Assembly (NCBI RefSeq): GCF_008933155.1 | Contig: NZ_WBVP01000012.1 | Location: forward strand, 1-64,000 | Length of the DNA: 64,000 bases | DNA from: Aliivibrio finisterrensis | GTDB taxonomy: Bacteria > Pseudomonadota > Gammaproteobacteria > Enterobacterales > Vibrionaceae | Direction of reading: 5' to 3' | Shown here: positions 27,993 to 36,356 of the stretch, one piece after another | Layout: every line of letters starts with the position of its first letter | Position numbering within the stretch: the first letter of the stretch is position 1 | The notes under the pieces: generated by a model | Databases searched by the model: none | Seen by the model: only the letters and a program-made list of their open reading frames with translations | Told to the model about the DNA's origin: nothing | Position numbers and translations under genes: made by a program

Positions 27993-28517
27993 ATGAAACG
28001 TTCTATGAAAATTAGTGCATTAATGTATAAGTTGTTGATTGAAAAAAAAATGGATGGTTTCTCTATTATTGAAGCTAGAGATTCTTCATTAAGCCTTGAA
28101 GATGAAACACACGATCTTGTTGAAGCAAGGAAGAGAATCTATCGCCAAATATGGCAATATCAGAAAAGGAACTGGCTTAGAAGTGAAGGTGCAGGGAGAA
28201 GTAAAAGATACTTTCAAACAGATCAATTTAGAGTTCTTCAAGTCACAGCTCAGAAAAAAGTTGAACCTTTAATAAAAGAACGCAATTCAGATTACTCGGT
28301 TTTGTTTCGAGAGAGTAAGGAGTATAAGGGAGAGTTGGAGATCGTGCTTGGTGAAATAGATGAATACCAATCATTAAGATACCGCTTTCCAGAGCTTGAG
28401 AATAAATTAACCCCTTTGTTACAGCAAGCAAAGCAACGTTCAGCACACTTGCTTGGTAAGGTGAATGTATTAACGAATGTTTTAAATGTTTTATCTGAAG
28501 GCAAAAAAACATGTTAA
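27993..28517 (+). CDS. Winged-helix/coiled-coil protein, first gene of the helicase operon
   Basis: A 174-residue protein of no named family. Residues 1-80 (ISALMYKLLIEKKMDGFSI through RKRIYRQIWQYQKRNWL, then GAGRSKRYFQT) look like a winged-helix DNA-binding domain. Residues 95-165 (SVLFRESKEYKGELEIVLGEI, ELENKLTPLLQQAKQR) look like a coiled coil. Such a protein may load or regulate the downstream helicase, or sense DNA. It overlaps the helicase start by seven bases, so the two are translationally coupled. Its promoter carries the XRE-type operators. Confidence 0.65.
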   Translation: MKRSMKISALMYKLLIEKKMDGFSIIEARDSSLSLEDETHDLVEARKRIYRQIWQYQKRNWLRSEGAGRSKRYFQTDQFRVLQVTAQKKVEPLIKERNSDYSVLFRESKEYKGELEIVLGEIDEYQSLRYRFPELENKLTPLLQQAKQRSAHLLGKVNVLTNVLNVLSEGKKTC

Positions 28518-29884
28518 GGAAGTGGCAGTTAGAGTGTTCAGAAATTGCATTGCAGAAATATAAAACAAATCAAAACCACTTTTTTTGCCAAGCTACACCT
28601 GGAGCCGGAAAAACAGTACTTGCAGCAACTATCGCCTCAAGGTTATTGCAAGATGATATGATTGATCTTGTCTTGTGCTTTTCTCCGTCTTTAGCTGTTT
28701 CAGACGGTATAAAAAGAACTTTTTCACAGACTCTTAATTGCACTTTTAATGGTGGGTTGGGTTCTATCGGGCAGTCTCTAACATACCAATCAATTCAGTT
28801 TCTTAATGGTGAGTTTTGGCGAACACTCCGCAATCATCGAGTGTTCGTCGTCTTTGATGAAATACACCATTGTTCGGGGCTGGAGATTGAAAATGCGAAC
28901 GTTTGGGGTCAACAGGTACTGACTAAAGTTCAAGGCTTAGCTACCTATACTCTCGCGATGTCAGGTACTCCATGGAGATCAGATTCCTTGCCTATAGTAA
29001 TGGGAGAATACAGTGATCCTGATGGAGTGCTTTTAGTTGATTACCAATATACTCTCAAACAAGCCATCGCAGATAAAGTCTGTAGATCTCCCAAGATCGT
29101 ATTGGTTGATAATGAGCATTTATCAGTAACTAGTGATAAAAAAGTTGAATCGTTTACCTCAATATTAGAAATGATTAAGCAAACCAAAACTTCTTATCAA
29201 AGTGTCATTCACAATCAAGAGGCTATGGAGTACCTGCTTAGCCTTGGTTGTAAAAAGCTCGCAGATATACGATCTCATGCTCCAGAGGCAGGAGGGTTGG
29301 TTGTAGCCTCTTCTGTTAATCACGCTCAAACTATCAAGGAGATACTCTCCCAAAAGTACGCCCAAACGGTCGTAATAGTCACTTATCGACATGAAGAGCC
29401 TTTAGCTGAGATTGACCGTTATCGACAAAATAATACTCAATGGATAGTTAGTATAGGAATGATTAGTGAAGGTACTGATATTCCGCGCCTTCAAGTTTGT
29501 TGCCACATGAGTTCGGTTAAAACTGAGCTGTATTTTAGGCAGGTGTTAGGACGGATTCTTCGTATGAGTGGTGCCGTAAACCAGCAAGCCTGGTTGTTCA
29601 CTTTTGCAGAGCAAAGTCTGATCGAGTTTGCAGAGCGGATTGAGCAAGATATTCCTGAATCATGTATGTTTGCTAAGATGAAAAACCAAGTAGATCTAGA
29701 GTTTGATATTCAGAAAAATAAGTTGAAGGATAACAGTTGTTTAGAAGAACGAAATGAAATGAACGGACAATTGAAGTGGAGCAGTACAGCTAATATTGAT
29801 TTCAATTCAAATGGCTCTCTTGATGCATTAGACGAACTTCGGTTGGGAACTTTTAAACAGCGTGTGATTTCTGCTTTTCTATAA
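28511..29884 (+). CDS. Superfamily 2 DEAD/DEAH-type helicase
   Basis: A 457-residue helicase. Motif I is CQATPGAGKTVLA (about residues 27-39), motif II is VVFDEIHHC (DEIH, about 115-123), motif III is AMSGTPWR, and the C-terminal RecA domain has SIGMISEGTDIPRLQ (motif V) and QVLGRILRM (motif VI). It is closest in type to SSL2/XPB or UvsW-like and restriction helicase domains. It has no fused nuclease. It probably translocates on DNA or RNA for the module's nuclease. Its ATG lies inside the end of the preceding gene. A 181-bp AT-rich gap follows, then the McrB-like gene. Confidence 0.85.
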   Translation: MLRKWQLECSEIALQKYKTNQNHFFCQATPGAGKTVLAATIASRLLQDDMIDLVLCFSPSLAVSDGIKRTFSQTLNCTFNGGLGSIGQSLTYQSIQFLNGEFWRTLRNHRVFVVFDEIHHCSGLEIENANVWGQQVLTKVQGLATYTLAMSGTPWRSDSLPIVMGEYSDPDGVLLVDYQYTLKQAIADKVCRSPKIVLVDNEHLSVTSDKKVESFTSILEMIKQTKTSYQSVIHNQEAMEYLLSLGCKKLADIRSHAPEAGGLVVASSVNHAQTIKEILSQKYAQTVVIVTYRHEEPLAEIDRYRQNNTQWIVSIGMISEGTDIPRLQVCCHMSSVKTELYFRQVLGRILRMSGAVNQQAWLFTFAEQSLIEFAERIEQDIPESCMFAKMKNQVDLEFDIQKNKLKDNSCLEERNEMNGQLKWSSTANIDFNSNGSLDALDELRLGTFKQRVISAFL

Positions 29885-30065
29885 AGTATAGGGGCGTATA
29901 AGTGGGCAAATTAATTTGTAGTGATGTAGTACATTTGTGTGCATAAAATCAATTAATTTAAATATTATTTAGTGTAACATTCTCTTTAATCAATGGTTTT
30001 TAAATTATTTCATATAAATGCTAGAAGTTTATGTTTGAGGCTTCGATATTTAATGAGGACAGAAA

Positions 30066-32543
30066 ATGCAGCAAGTAATGCCTGAAAAGTTAATAGTAGT
30101 CAAATCGTTAGCTCTTAATGAAAACCAAGGGTTTGTAATCCCAGTTTTGGCTGAGCAAGAGGATGGATCTTATCGTCGTTTAAACAGAGACGAATACCCT
30201 AGTGATATCTTGATAACAAAAGGCTTTCCTGCAATTGCTGAACAGTATGAAACCAGTGAGCTTTTTGTGCTTTCCAATCACTCTTTGGATGAAGCAAAAG
30301 AAGGTTTAAAATACAGAGCACACCTTAATGATGTGGAGAGGTTGCCTCAAAATACATTTTTGCCTGTCCTAATTACAGACCTTCCTGATAAACAAGCTGG
30401 ATTGTTACCTCTAGATATTATTCCTCCATCGCAGCCATTTTTTATCTTAGATAATGAATACATGTATGGGCCTTTGTCTAGTACTCAAACTGATGATAAG
30501 AGATACATGATTGAGCCATTTGTTCATCCATTACTCAGCTTTGGTAAAGGGTACCTAGGAAAGTTCAATTACTCAGAGGTTTTAGATACCGTTGTTGATG
30601 CCTTTGTTAATGGTGTAGAGAAGAAATTTATTACCTCATTTAAGGCTGTGTCTAAATATAAATCAGGAAACTCAAGTATTGACTATTTGTCTGATGACCA
30701 ACTTATCCGCGTTGTTAACGCTCAAGGTTTTGGGAAAAAATCTAAAGTTTTAGCGAAGAAAGAGGCTGAAAGGTTACAACAATTTATTGCAGATAGTGAG
30801 AAAGCTAATCAAATAATTAAACAAGATGAACGTGTAGAGCGTTTAAAAAAATTATTAGACAAGTATTTGGTGGAAGCTGATTTTGGTTACTCTCTGATAA
30901 AAGAGTACCTTGGTTCGTCTGCTGGACAACGCTTCCTACAAACTTACGTCGAAGAAAATAAATTATCTTTGCTGCAAGAACATTTAGATAAAGTCAATGA
31001 AGAAGCAGATGAAAAAGAAAAAGAAATACGACTGAAGCTTCAAAAACTATCAGATACATTTTTGCAAAAAGAGATTCAATTACATGATTTCGAATTAAAG
31101 ATTGTGCAAAAAAAGAAAGAAGTCGAAGAAGAGATTGCAAAGATAGAAGCCGAGAAAGAAGAAACAATTAAAAAGCGCCTTGAAGAACAGCAGCATGAGC
31201 TTTCCAAGGAAATTGAATCTGCCAAGTTAGATCTTTCTAACATTCTGAATGATATAGAAAATCAATCTAAAGAATTAGGGGTAGTCAACGAAACAACTCA
31301 ACTTAATAAAAGAAAGTCGTACTTAGAGGAGCATAATAAAATGCTTGAATCTGCAGCGAATGGCTTTGTTAATACTTTACAAACTACAAGTAACCAAGAT
31401 TTAGCAAAAAAAATTGGCGAAATGGAGGCCATTAATAAAGTTTTGAGTGGACAATCATATCTTGAGACTACCTCTTTGGAAGCAAAACCAATTGTATTTG
31501 CTAAAAATCAGCCGGAAAATGCTGAGGATCTTATCGATAGCTTATGTTATGAGTTTTCTGAAGATGGCGGAAGAGCTTTCTCTCAAGAAGAAATGACAAA
31601 TTTATTAGTTTCAGTGAATCAGTCTTTCTTAACTGTTTTGAGTGGTCCTCCAGGAACCGGAAAAACATCAACAGCGACTCGCTTAGCAGAAGCATTGCAC
31701 CTAGGCTGCTCCCAAGGCGATAAGAACTTTCTATTTGTTCCTGTTGGTCGTGGTTGGGTGTCAAGCCGAGATACATTAGGTTTTTATAACTCACTTAAAG
31801 GTGTATATCAAGAATCAAGAACTGGACTATATAATTTCCTACAACGAGATGCTAATCAAGCAAACAAGATTATTTTACTTGATGAAGCAAACCTCTCTTC
31901 AATGGAACATTATTGGTCTGATTTTATAGGGCATTGTGATGCTGATTACGGTTCGAGACCTATTGATACAGGTATCCCTAAAGAAGAGTTAAGATTTCTT
32001 AAATTGGATGAATCTGTAAGATTCATCGCAACTATAAACAATGATGCAACAACGGAACGTTTATCTCCTCGTTTGATCGATAGAGCTCCAATTATCAACT
32101 TAGATCTGTCTAGTGAAATTGCCCATAATATTGTAGGGAAGAAGCTCGATGGTGCCGTTCACTCGAATTTGATGAAAAAGCTATTTATTCCAGAGGATGC
32201 TGAATTATCTAAGGCAAACTCTTTGGTATTGAAGCAGGTTATTGACCAATTGTCAGTACGTGATTCAAAATTAGGAAACCCAGTCCATATAAGCAAACGT
32301 AAAGTAAATGCCATTACAAATTACTGTGCAGTTGTTGGTTCAATACTGGATTCTGAAGTTGCTTTAGATTTTGCGATAGAGCAACACATACTTCCACATA
32401 TTGAAGGCTACGGTTTAGGTTTTAAAAAGCGTTTAGGTAACCTTCAGACCATTCTTGGACGTTCTTACCCTAGATCGACGGCTCAAATAGAACGAATTTT
32501 GGCTAGTGGGAATGAATTTACAAGCTCGTTCTCTTATTTTTAA
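30066..32543 (+). CDS. McrB-like AAA+ ATPase with long coiled coil
   Basis: An 825-residue protein. An N-terminal region of about 225 residues has no recognised domain. Residues about 225-430 are a charged coiled coil (VDEEADEKEKEIRLKLQKL-type heptads, KKKEVEEEIAKIEAEKEE). The AAA+ domain follows: Walker [16 protein letters not shown] (about 526-540), Walker B KIILLDEANLSS (about 602-613), then ATINNDATTERLSPRLIDRA (about 655-674), the place where McrB has its NTAD signature. The clade is McrB/MoxR-like. It sits 13 bp upstream of a DUF2357-like nuclease, the same pairing as McrB with McrC, so the two likely form a restriction complex. The upstream 181-bp gap may hold its own promoter. Confidence 0.82.
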   Translation: MQQVMPEKLIVVKSLALNENQGFVIPVLAEQEDGSYRRLNRDEYPSDILITKGFPAIAEQYETSELFVLSNHSLDEAKEGLKYRAHLNDVERLPQNTFLPVLITDLPDKQAGLLPLDIIPPSQPFFILDNEYMYGPLSSTQTDDKRYMIEPFVHPLLSFGKGYLGKFNYSEVLDTVVDAFVNGVEKKFITSFKAVSKYKSGNSSIDYLSDDQLIRVVNAQGFGKKSKVLAKKEAERLQQFIADSEKANQIIKQDERVERLKKLLDKYLVEADFGYSLIKEYLGSSAGQRFLQTYVEENKLSLLQEHLDKVNEEADEKEKEIRLKLQKLSDTFLQKEIQLHDFELKIVQKKKEVEEEIAKIEAEKEETIKKRLEEQQHELSKEIESAKLDLSNILNDIENQSKELGVVNETTQLNKRKSYLEEHNKMLESAANGFVNTLQTTSNQDLAKKIGEMEAINKVLSGQSYLETTSLEAKPIVFAKNQPENAEDLIDSLCYEFSEDGGRAFSQEEMTNLLVSVNQSFLTVLSGPPGTGKTSTATRLAEALHLGCSQGDKNFLFVPVGRGWVSSRDTLGFYNSLKGVYQESRTGLYNFLQRDANQANKIILLDEANLSSMEHYWSDFIGHCDADYGSRPIDTGIPKEELRFLKLDESVRFIATINNDATTERLSPRLIDRAPIINLDLSSEIAHNIVGKKLDGAVHSNLMKKLFIPEDAELSKANSLVLKQVIDQLSVRDSKLGNPVHISKRKVNAITNYCAVVGSILDSEVALDFAIEQHILPHIEGYGLGFKKRLGNLQTILGRSYPRSTAQIERILASGNEFTSSFSYF

Positions 32544-32556
32544 TTGGTAGCAGCAA

Positions 32557-34392
32557 ATGAAGCTTGATATCAAAATTCTAAGTGGAGAAAGGTACGGCCA
32601 TCAGTTTTCTTTATCTACAATTACTTCATCTTCAGTACCTCACCAATGGGTGAAAGAAAATGAAGTAGTTGAGTTATCGCTTTCTGTACCCAACCATTAT
32701 ACAGATGCAGAACTTATTCTTTACGATCATAAAATTGATATAAGCTCTATCACATATGATGATGGTGAGAATAATTGTTGCTTTAACTGGTTACCCCAAA
32801 AAAAATGGGGAGGAAGACTGGAATGTCTGTTCTTCAATTACTTTGGGGTAGCGGAACTTACAGTAAAACTCTTAGATCAAGATGGCAGCCATCATTATTT
32901 TAATTTTCAGCCTATTGAAGTTTTAGCATCGAAAGCTAATGCAAAAAATGTAGAGTTAATGTTGTCATATTTAGCTAATTTGAACGATGATGAGCTACAT
33001 TCTTTGTTTCAAACTACAAAGTACAATGCAGGATTTAAAGAAGGGAGTAGCTCCCCTATTAGTAATTTGGAGCGATTGGAGTATAGTTTTAAATTACTGG
33101 TATCATTAATTCCGAACTTATTAAGAAAACCAATATCTAAACTCCTCCCTGAACAAAAGGTTATTCAGCCTAATGATCATCATGATTTTAATGATGAATC
33201 ACTAGGTTGGTTGATGTCTAACCTATCAGTTTTAGATGAATGTGATGATATTCATCAATCACATTTACGCTTTGAAAATAGAATGTATAGAGCTGGTTCT
33301 CTTCAGATTTCAGAGCTAAAAGAAAGTGCTGATGTCTATGAAAATAGAGTTATTCATGGTTTCGTAAATTTATTGATAGTCGAAACGTCTAATCAATTAA
33401 ACTCATATGAGAGTATAGGTGAAGACCAAACGTCAGTTACTTCTCCTCCAAAGGGCTATGTATCGTTTTTTGAACAAGTAAACAAATTCAAAAAGCGTCT
33501 TTTAAGCGAGCAAGTAAACCGATGTGAAAGTCTCTTATATTCAATAACTAACCTTAAATTCCATTTGGAAACTCATTTAAGCGTTAGCCATGCATTAACG
33601 CAAAGGCCAATGCTGACATCGAAAGCAGCATCAGATCTCTCTTATCGAACTATTTTTATAGAATTTATTAATTGGTATGAGAAAAGTAAGCCTGATTGGT
33701 CTGTATATGAGAATTTATTTGCGATAAAAAGTATCCCTATTTTGTTTGAATCTTATTGTTATTATCGAGTCTCAGAAACCCTCAATGGTATCTTTCTTAC
33801 AAATGATAGGATAAATAGTTACTGGCAAGATAAATATGGAAATGAAATTTCACTTCTAAGAGAGCCGGTTTATTGGATGCCTTTTAATAAAAATGTTTCG
33901 GATAGTAGATTCATTAACTCAGAAGGTTTAACCGTTACTAAAACCAAGGTAAGACCCAGGTCACATACGCATAAGTACTCCCATAGGTGCCCAGATATAG
34001 TTATCGAGGTTAAGCAACCCAATGGAGAGTTCAAGTTAGCTGTTCTTGATGCTAAATATACAACTGAGTTAATTGCATCGGAGAAAAGACTTCCTGAATG
34101 TACTATGAAATACATACATGGCATTCACCAAAAAGGAACAGGAAAGGCAGTGGTCGATTCTATGACTATCCTATTTCCAGAACAATCTTCTCCGTTTAAT
34201 AGTTTTCATGTCAAAGAGCATGATCTTTTGAGTTTAGACCCAATAACTCCGTCTTTACAGTGCCTGGGCTTAGAACTATCAGATAAACCTGAAGATAAGC
34301 TAACATTAATACTATCCAAACTCCTTGAGTCGTTACTGTCATATAATGATTTGAGTTCAAAGTCATTTTCGACGCTAGAAAAAACTGTTTAA
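32557..34392 (+). CDS. DUF2357-like PD-(D/E)XK nuclease, McrC-like partner
   Basis: A 611-residue protein. The central part (DVYENRVIHGFVNLLI, and FAIKSIPILFESYCYYRV near residue 390-405) matches the helical DUF2357 style. The C-terminal core has RCPDIVIEV (about 478-486) and LAVLDAKYT (about 493-501), which are the D and D-x-K of a PD-(D/E)XK nuclease. McrC-type nucleases are activated by an adjacent McrB-like ring. Here the ring gene ends 13 bp upstream. No methyltransferase is present, so this looks like a type IV-like restriction arrangement that acts on modified or otherwise foreign nucleic acid. The target cannot be inferred. Confidence 0.8.
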   Translation: MKLDIKILSGERYGHQFSLSTITSSSVPHQWVKENEVVELSLSVPNHYTDAELILYDHKIDISSITYDDGENNCCFNWLPQKKWGGRLECLFFNYFGVAELTVKLLDQDGSHHYFNFQPIEVLASKANAKNVELMLSYLANLNDDELHSLFQTTKYNAGFKEGSSSPISNLERLEYSFKLLVSLIPNLLRKPISKLLPEQKVIQPNDHHDFNDESLGWLMSNLSVLDECDDIHQSHLRFENRMYRAGSLQISELKESADVYENRVIHGFVNLLIVETSNQLNSYESIGEDQTSVTSPPKGYVSFFEQVNKFKKRLLSEQVNRCESLLYSITNLKFHLETHLSVSHALTQRPMLTSKAASDLSYRTIFIEFINWYEKSKPDWSVYENLFAIKSIPILFESYCYYRVSETLNGIFLTNDRINSYWQDKYGNEISLLREPVYWMPFNKNVSDSRFINSEGLTVTKTKVRPRSHTHKYSHRCPDIVIEVKQPNGEFKLAVLDAKYTTELIASEKRLPECTMKYIHGIHQKGTGKAVVDSMTILFPEQSSPFNSFHVKEHDLLSLDPITPSLQCLGLELSDKPEDKLTLILSKLLESLLSYNDLSSKSFSTLEKTV

Positions 34393-34398
34393 GCTAAG

Positions 34399-34421
34399 TG
34401 TGGCTAACAAAGTTGGCCACA
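34399..34421. other. Perfect hairpin just after the last island gene
   Basis: TGTGGCTAAC and GTTGGCCACA form a 10-bp stem (one G-T pair) with a three-base AAA loop, seven bases after the stop of the nuclease gene. There is no T run, so it is not a standard terminator. It could stabilise the mRNA 3' end or serve as a protein site. The rest of 34422-34721 is non-coding and unremarkable. Confidence 0.5.
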
Positions 34422-34721
34422 GCTACTGACATAAACAGATAGTGAAGTTGTATTAATTACGTCTGCTCCGCTTTGGAAAAAGAAAGCTTAGATAGTACTA
34501 ATCCTTCTGGAAGCTGATATTATCAGAGTCGATTTTTTTGGAAAAGGCTCAAGATCCCTTTTCCTGACATCCTAATATCTCCGTAACTAGAGAAACAGCG
34601 TTACATACAGTTTTTATTTCCAGTTATTCTAACACTTAATGATAGTTGAACATTAAACTGAGTTGATATTTGATAAGACCAGTTAAAAGAATAATAAAAA
34701 TGAGTAATATTTTGAACTTAA

Positions 34722-34815
34722 ACTGTGCATATGTAATTTTGCACAGTTGTAAAATTGGTTATTATCCTTATTTTTATAATGCAATGTGCAAAACAAAGGG
34801 GGTTTAAAGATATTA
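34722..34815. other. Island right end with TGTGCA dyad
   Basis: The dyad ACTGTGCA (34722-34729), 10-bp spacer, TGCACAGT (34740-34747) is followed by another TGTGCA at 34785-34790 and then the terminal GGGGGTTTAAAGATATTA before thyA resumes at 34816. TGCACA also occurs once at the left end. The cluster looks like recombinase- or accessory-protein-binding sites at the end of the element. Confidence 0.55.
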
Positions 34816-35109
34816 GGCCTTAATTTTAATATGGTCCAAGTGTACTTCCTACTTGCGATTGTCGCTCAAATCACAGGGCATAAAGCAGGTAAGGCGTATC
34901 ATAAGATCGTTAATGGTCATATTTATGAAGATCAGCTTGAATTGATGAAAGAAGTTCAGTTAAAGCGTGAGCCATTGAAAGCCCCAACCTTTAAAATAAA
35001 CCCTAAGATCAAATCATTAGAAGATTTAGAAACTTGGGTAACCATGGATGATTTTGAAGTGATTGGCTATGAAAGCCATGAAGCGATTAAGTATCCTTTT
35101 TCAGTGTAA
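34816..35109 (+). pseudogene. thyA: Chromosomal thyA, 3' part
   Basis: The last 97 residues of the host ThyA, from [19 protein letters not shown] to the C-terminal KYPFSV, including [12 protein letters not shown]. It continues exactly from Leu186 of the 5' part at 14944-15501. An ATG in island sequence at 34786 makes a 107-residue open frame, but this is a junction artefact and lacks the catalytic cysteine. It keeps its original terminator. Confidence 0.95.
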
Positions 35110-35158
35110 TACCCATTTCAGTACTAATACCTACTTAATTACATTTGTATAAGACATA

Positions 35159-35190
35159 AAAAAGCCCCGAAGCATTTACTTCGGGGCTTT
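35159..35190. terminator. Bidirectional terminator between thyA 3' end and nptA
   Basis: AAAAGCCCCGAAG pairs with CTTCGGGGCTTT around a six-base loop, with A and T runs on either side, serving the convergent thyA remnant and nptA. Confidence 0.9.
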
Positions 35191-35210
35191 CCTTTATCTG
35201 TTTATCATTC

Positions 35211-36356
35211 TTAAACCGTTAGAGCTAATACGCCACCTGGTAGAATGATGAATACAAAACTTAAATATCCAGCAACAACCGCCTTGTTACGGTTAGCCAT
35301 TTCTGCAATCCACTCAGCACCTTTAATTGGTAACTCACGTAGGAATGGAGTACCGAAGATAACTAGCGTTGCAATTACGTTGAAACATAGGTGAACCAAT
35401 GCAATTTGCAGAGCAAGAACCGCATACTCACCTGATGCTGCTGTTGCTGCTAGTAGAGCCGTCACACAAGTACCAATGTTAGCACCAAGAGTGAATGGGT
35501 AAACATCGCGAACTTTAAGTACACCAGTACCTACAAGCGGAACCATTAAACTTGTTGTTGTCGATGATGATTGAACTAGAACCGTTACCACTGTACCTGA
35601 TGCGATACCATGTAGAGGGCCACGGCCAATTGCGCTCTTAAGCAGTTCTTTTGCACGACCAACCATTAAGCTCTTCATTAATTTACCCATAAGAGTAATA
35701 GAAATGATAAGAACCGCAATACCAAGGGCAATCATTAATAGACCACCAGTCATGCTTCCAAAGCTAGATAGAGGCTCTTGGATCGCGCTGATAACTGGCT
35801 TGGTAATTGGTTTGATAAAATCAAAGCCTTTCATGTTCATGTCGCCCGCACTTAAGAACGGAGACACTAACCATGCTGATAGTTTTTGGAAAATACCAAA
35901 CATCATTTCTAGAGGTAAGAAAATAGACACGGCTAATAGGTTAAAGAAATCATGAACCGTCGCACAAGCAAATGCACGTCTAAATTCATTTTTACAACGA
36001 GCGTGTCCAAGGCTTACTAGAGTATTGGTAACGGTAGTACCAATGTTAGCACCCATTACCATAGGAATTGCGGTTTCAATAGGTAAACCACCAGCCACTA
36101 ATCCAACAATAATAGAGGTCACAGTTGAAGAGGATTGAATTAATGCTGTTGCAACTAAGCCGATCATTAAGCCAGCAATCGGGTGAGATGCAAATTCAAA
36201 AAGAACTTTTGCTTCCTCACCAACAGACCATTTAAAGCCTGTGCCAACCATAGCAACCGCTAAAAGAAGAAGGTAAAGCATAAATGCTAAGTTTGCCCAA
36301 CGCAGCATGCGCGAGGTATTGCTCATTGTTGCTGCAGAAATTGATTGGGTATTCAT
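35211..36356 (-). CDS. nptA: Sodium/phosphate cotransporter NptA
   Basis: Inner-membrane Na/Pi symporter of the SLC34/NptA family, 381 residues. It has the two family repeats, LIQSSSTVTSIIVGLVAG (about residues 67-84) and LVQSSSTTTSLMVPLVG (about 258-274), with QSSS motifs that form the ion and phosphate site. About eight hydrophobic segments are visible. Length and sequence style match the Vibrio cholerae NptA. It converges on thyA and is divergent from nhaR. A Pho-box-like element lies about 70 bp upstream, suggesting phosphate control. Confidence 0.93.
   Translation of the reverse strand: MNTQSISAATMSNTSRMLRWANLAFMLYLLLLAVAMVGTGFKWSVGEEAKVLFEFASHPIAGLMIGLVATALIQSSSTVTSIIVGLVAGGLPIETAIPMVMGANIGTTVTNTLVSLGHARCKNEFRRAFACATVHDFFNLLAVSIFLPLEMMFGIFQKLSAWLVSPFLSAGDMNMKGFDFIKPITKPVISAIQEPLSSFGSMTGGLLMIALGIAVLIISITLMGKLMKSLMVGRAKELLKSAIGRGPLHGIASGTVVTVLVQSSSTTTSLMVPLVGTGVLKVRDVYPFTLGANIGTCVTALLAATAASGEYAVLALQIALVHLCFNVIATLVIFGTPFLRELPIKGAEWIAEMANRNKAVVAGYLSFVFIILPGGVLALTV

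Larger units (their letters stand above)
15502..34815. mobile_element. Genomic island inserted in thyA, about 19.3 kb
   Basis: Bounded exactly by the two halves of thyA. It carries a four-gene recombinase block at the left end, a complete replacement thyA, and two defence-like gene modules. The left end reads TTATAACCCC and the right end, on the opposite strand, TAATATCTTTAAACCCCC. Both share AACCCC and, a little further in, TGCACA (15522-15527; TGTGCA at 34785-34790), so they are imperfect inverted repeats. I see no long target duplication. The recombinase set resembles Tn554-like and recombinase-in-trio elements, and especially the Gamma-Mobile-Trio elements reported in vibrios as carriers of defence cargo. 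The exact family is not proven here. Confidence 0.92.

Noticed and set aside
27564-28517. The XRE gene and the 174-residue gene as a toxin-antitoxin pair
   Set aside because: They are divergent rather than co-transcribed, and the 174-residue protein looks like a DNA-binding/coiled-coil protein, not a toxin.
34786-34815. Short open frame start fused to the thyA 3' part, as a real gene
   Set aside because: The ATG and first ten codons lie in island end sequence. The rest is the C-terminus of ThyA without its catalytic cysteine, so it is a junction by-product.
15502-34815. The island as a prophage or conjugative element
   Set aside because: There are no structural, packaging, lysis, relaxase or type IV secretion genes; only recombinases and cargo.
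15502-34815. A Tn7-like element
   Set aside because: Target is thyA rather than the glmS end, and there are no TnsA/TnsB/TnsC-like proteins; glmM at 60 kb is unrelated.
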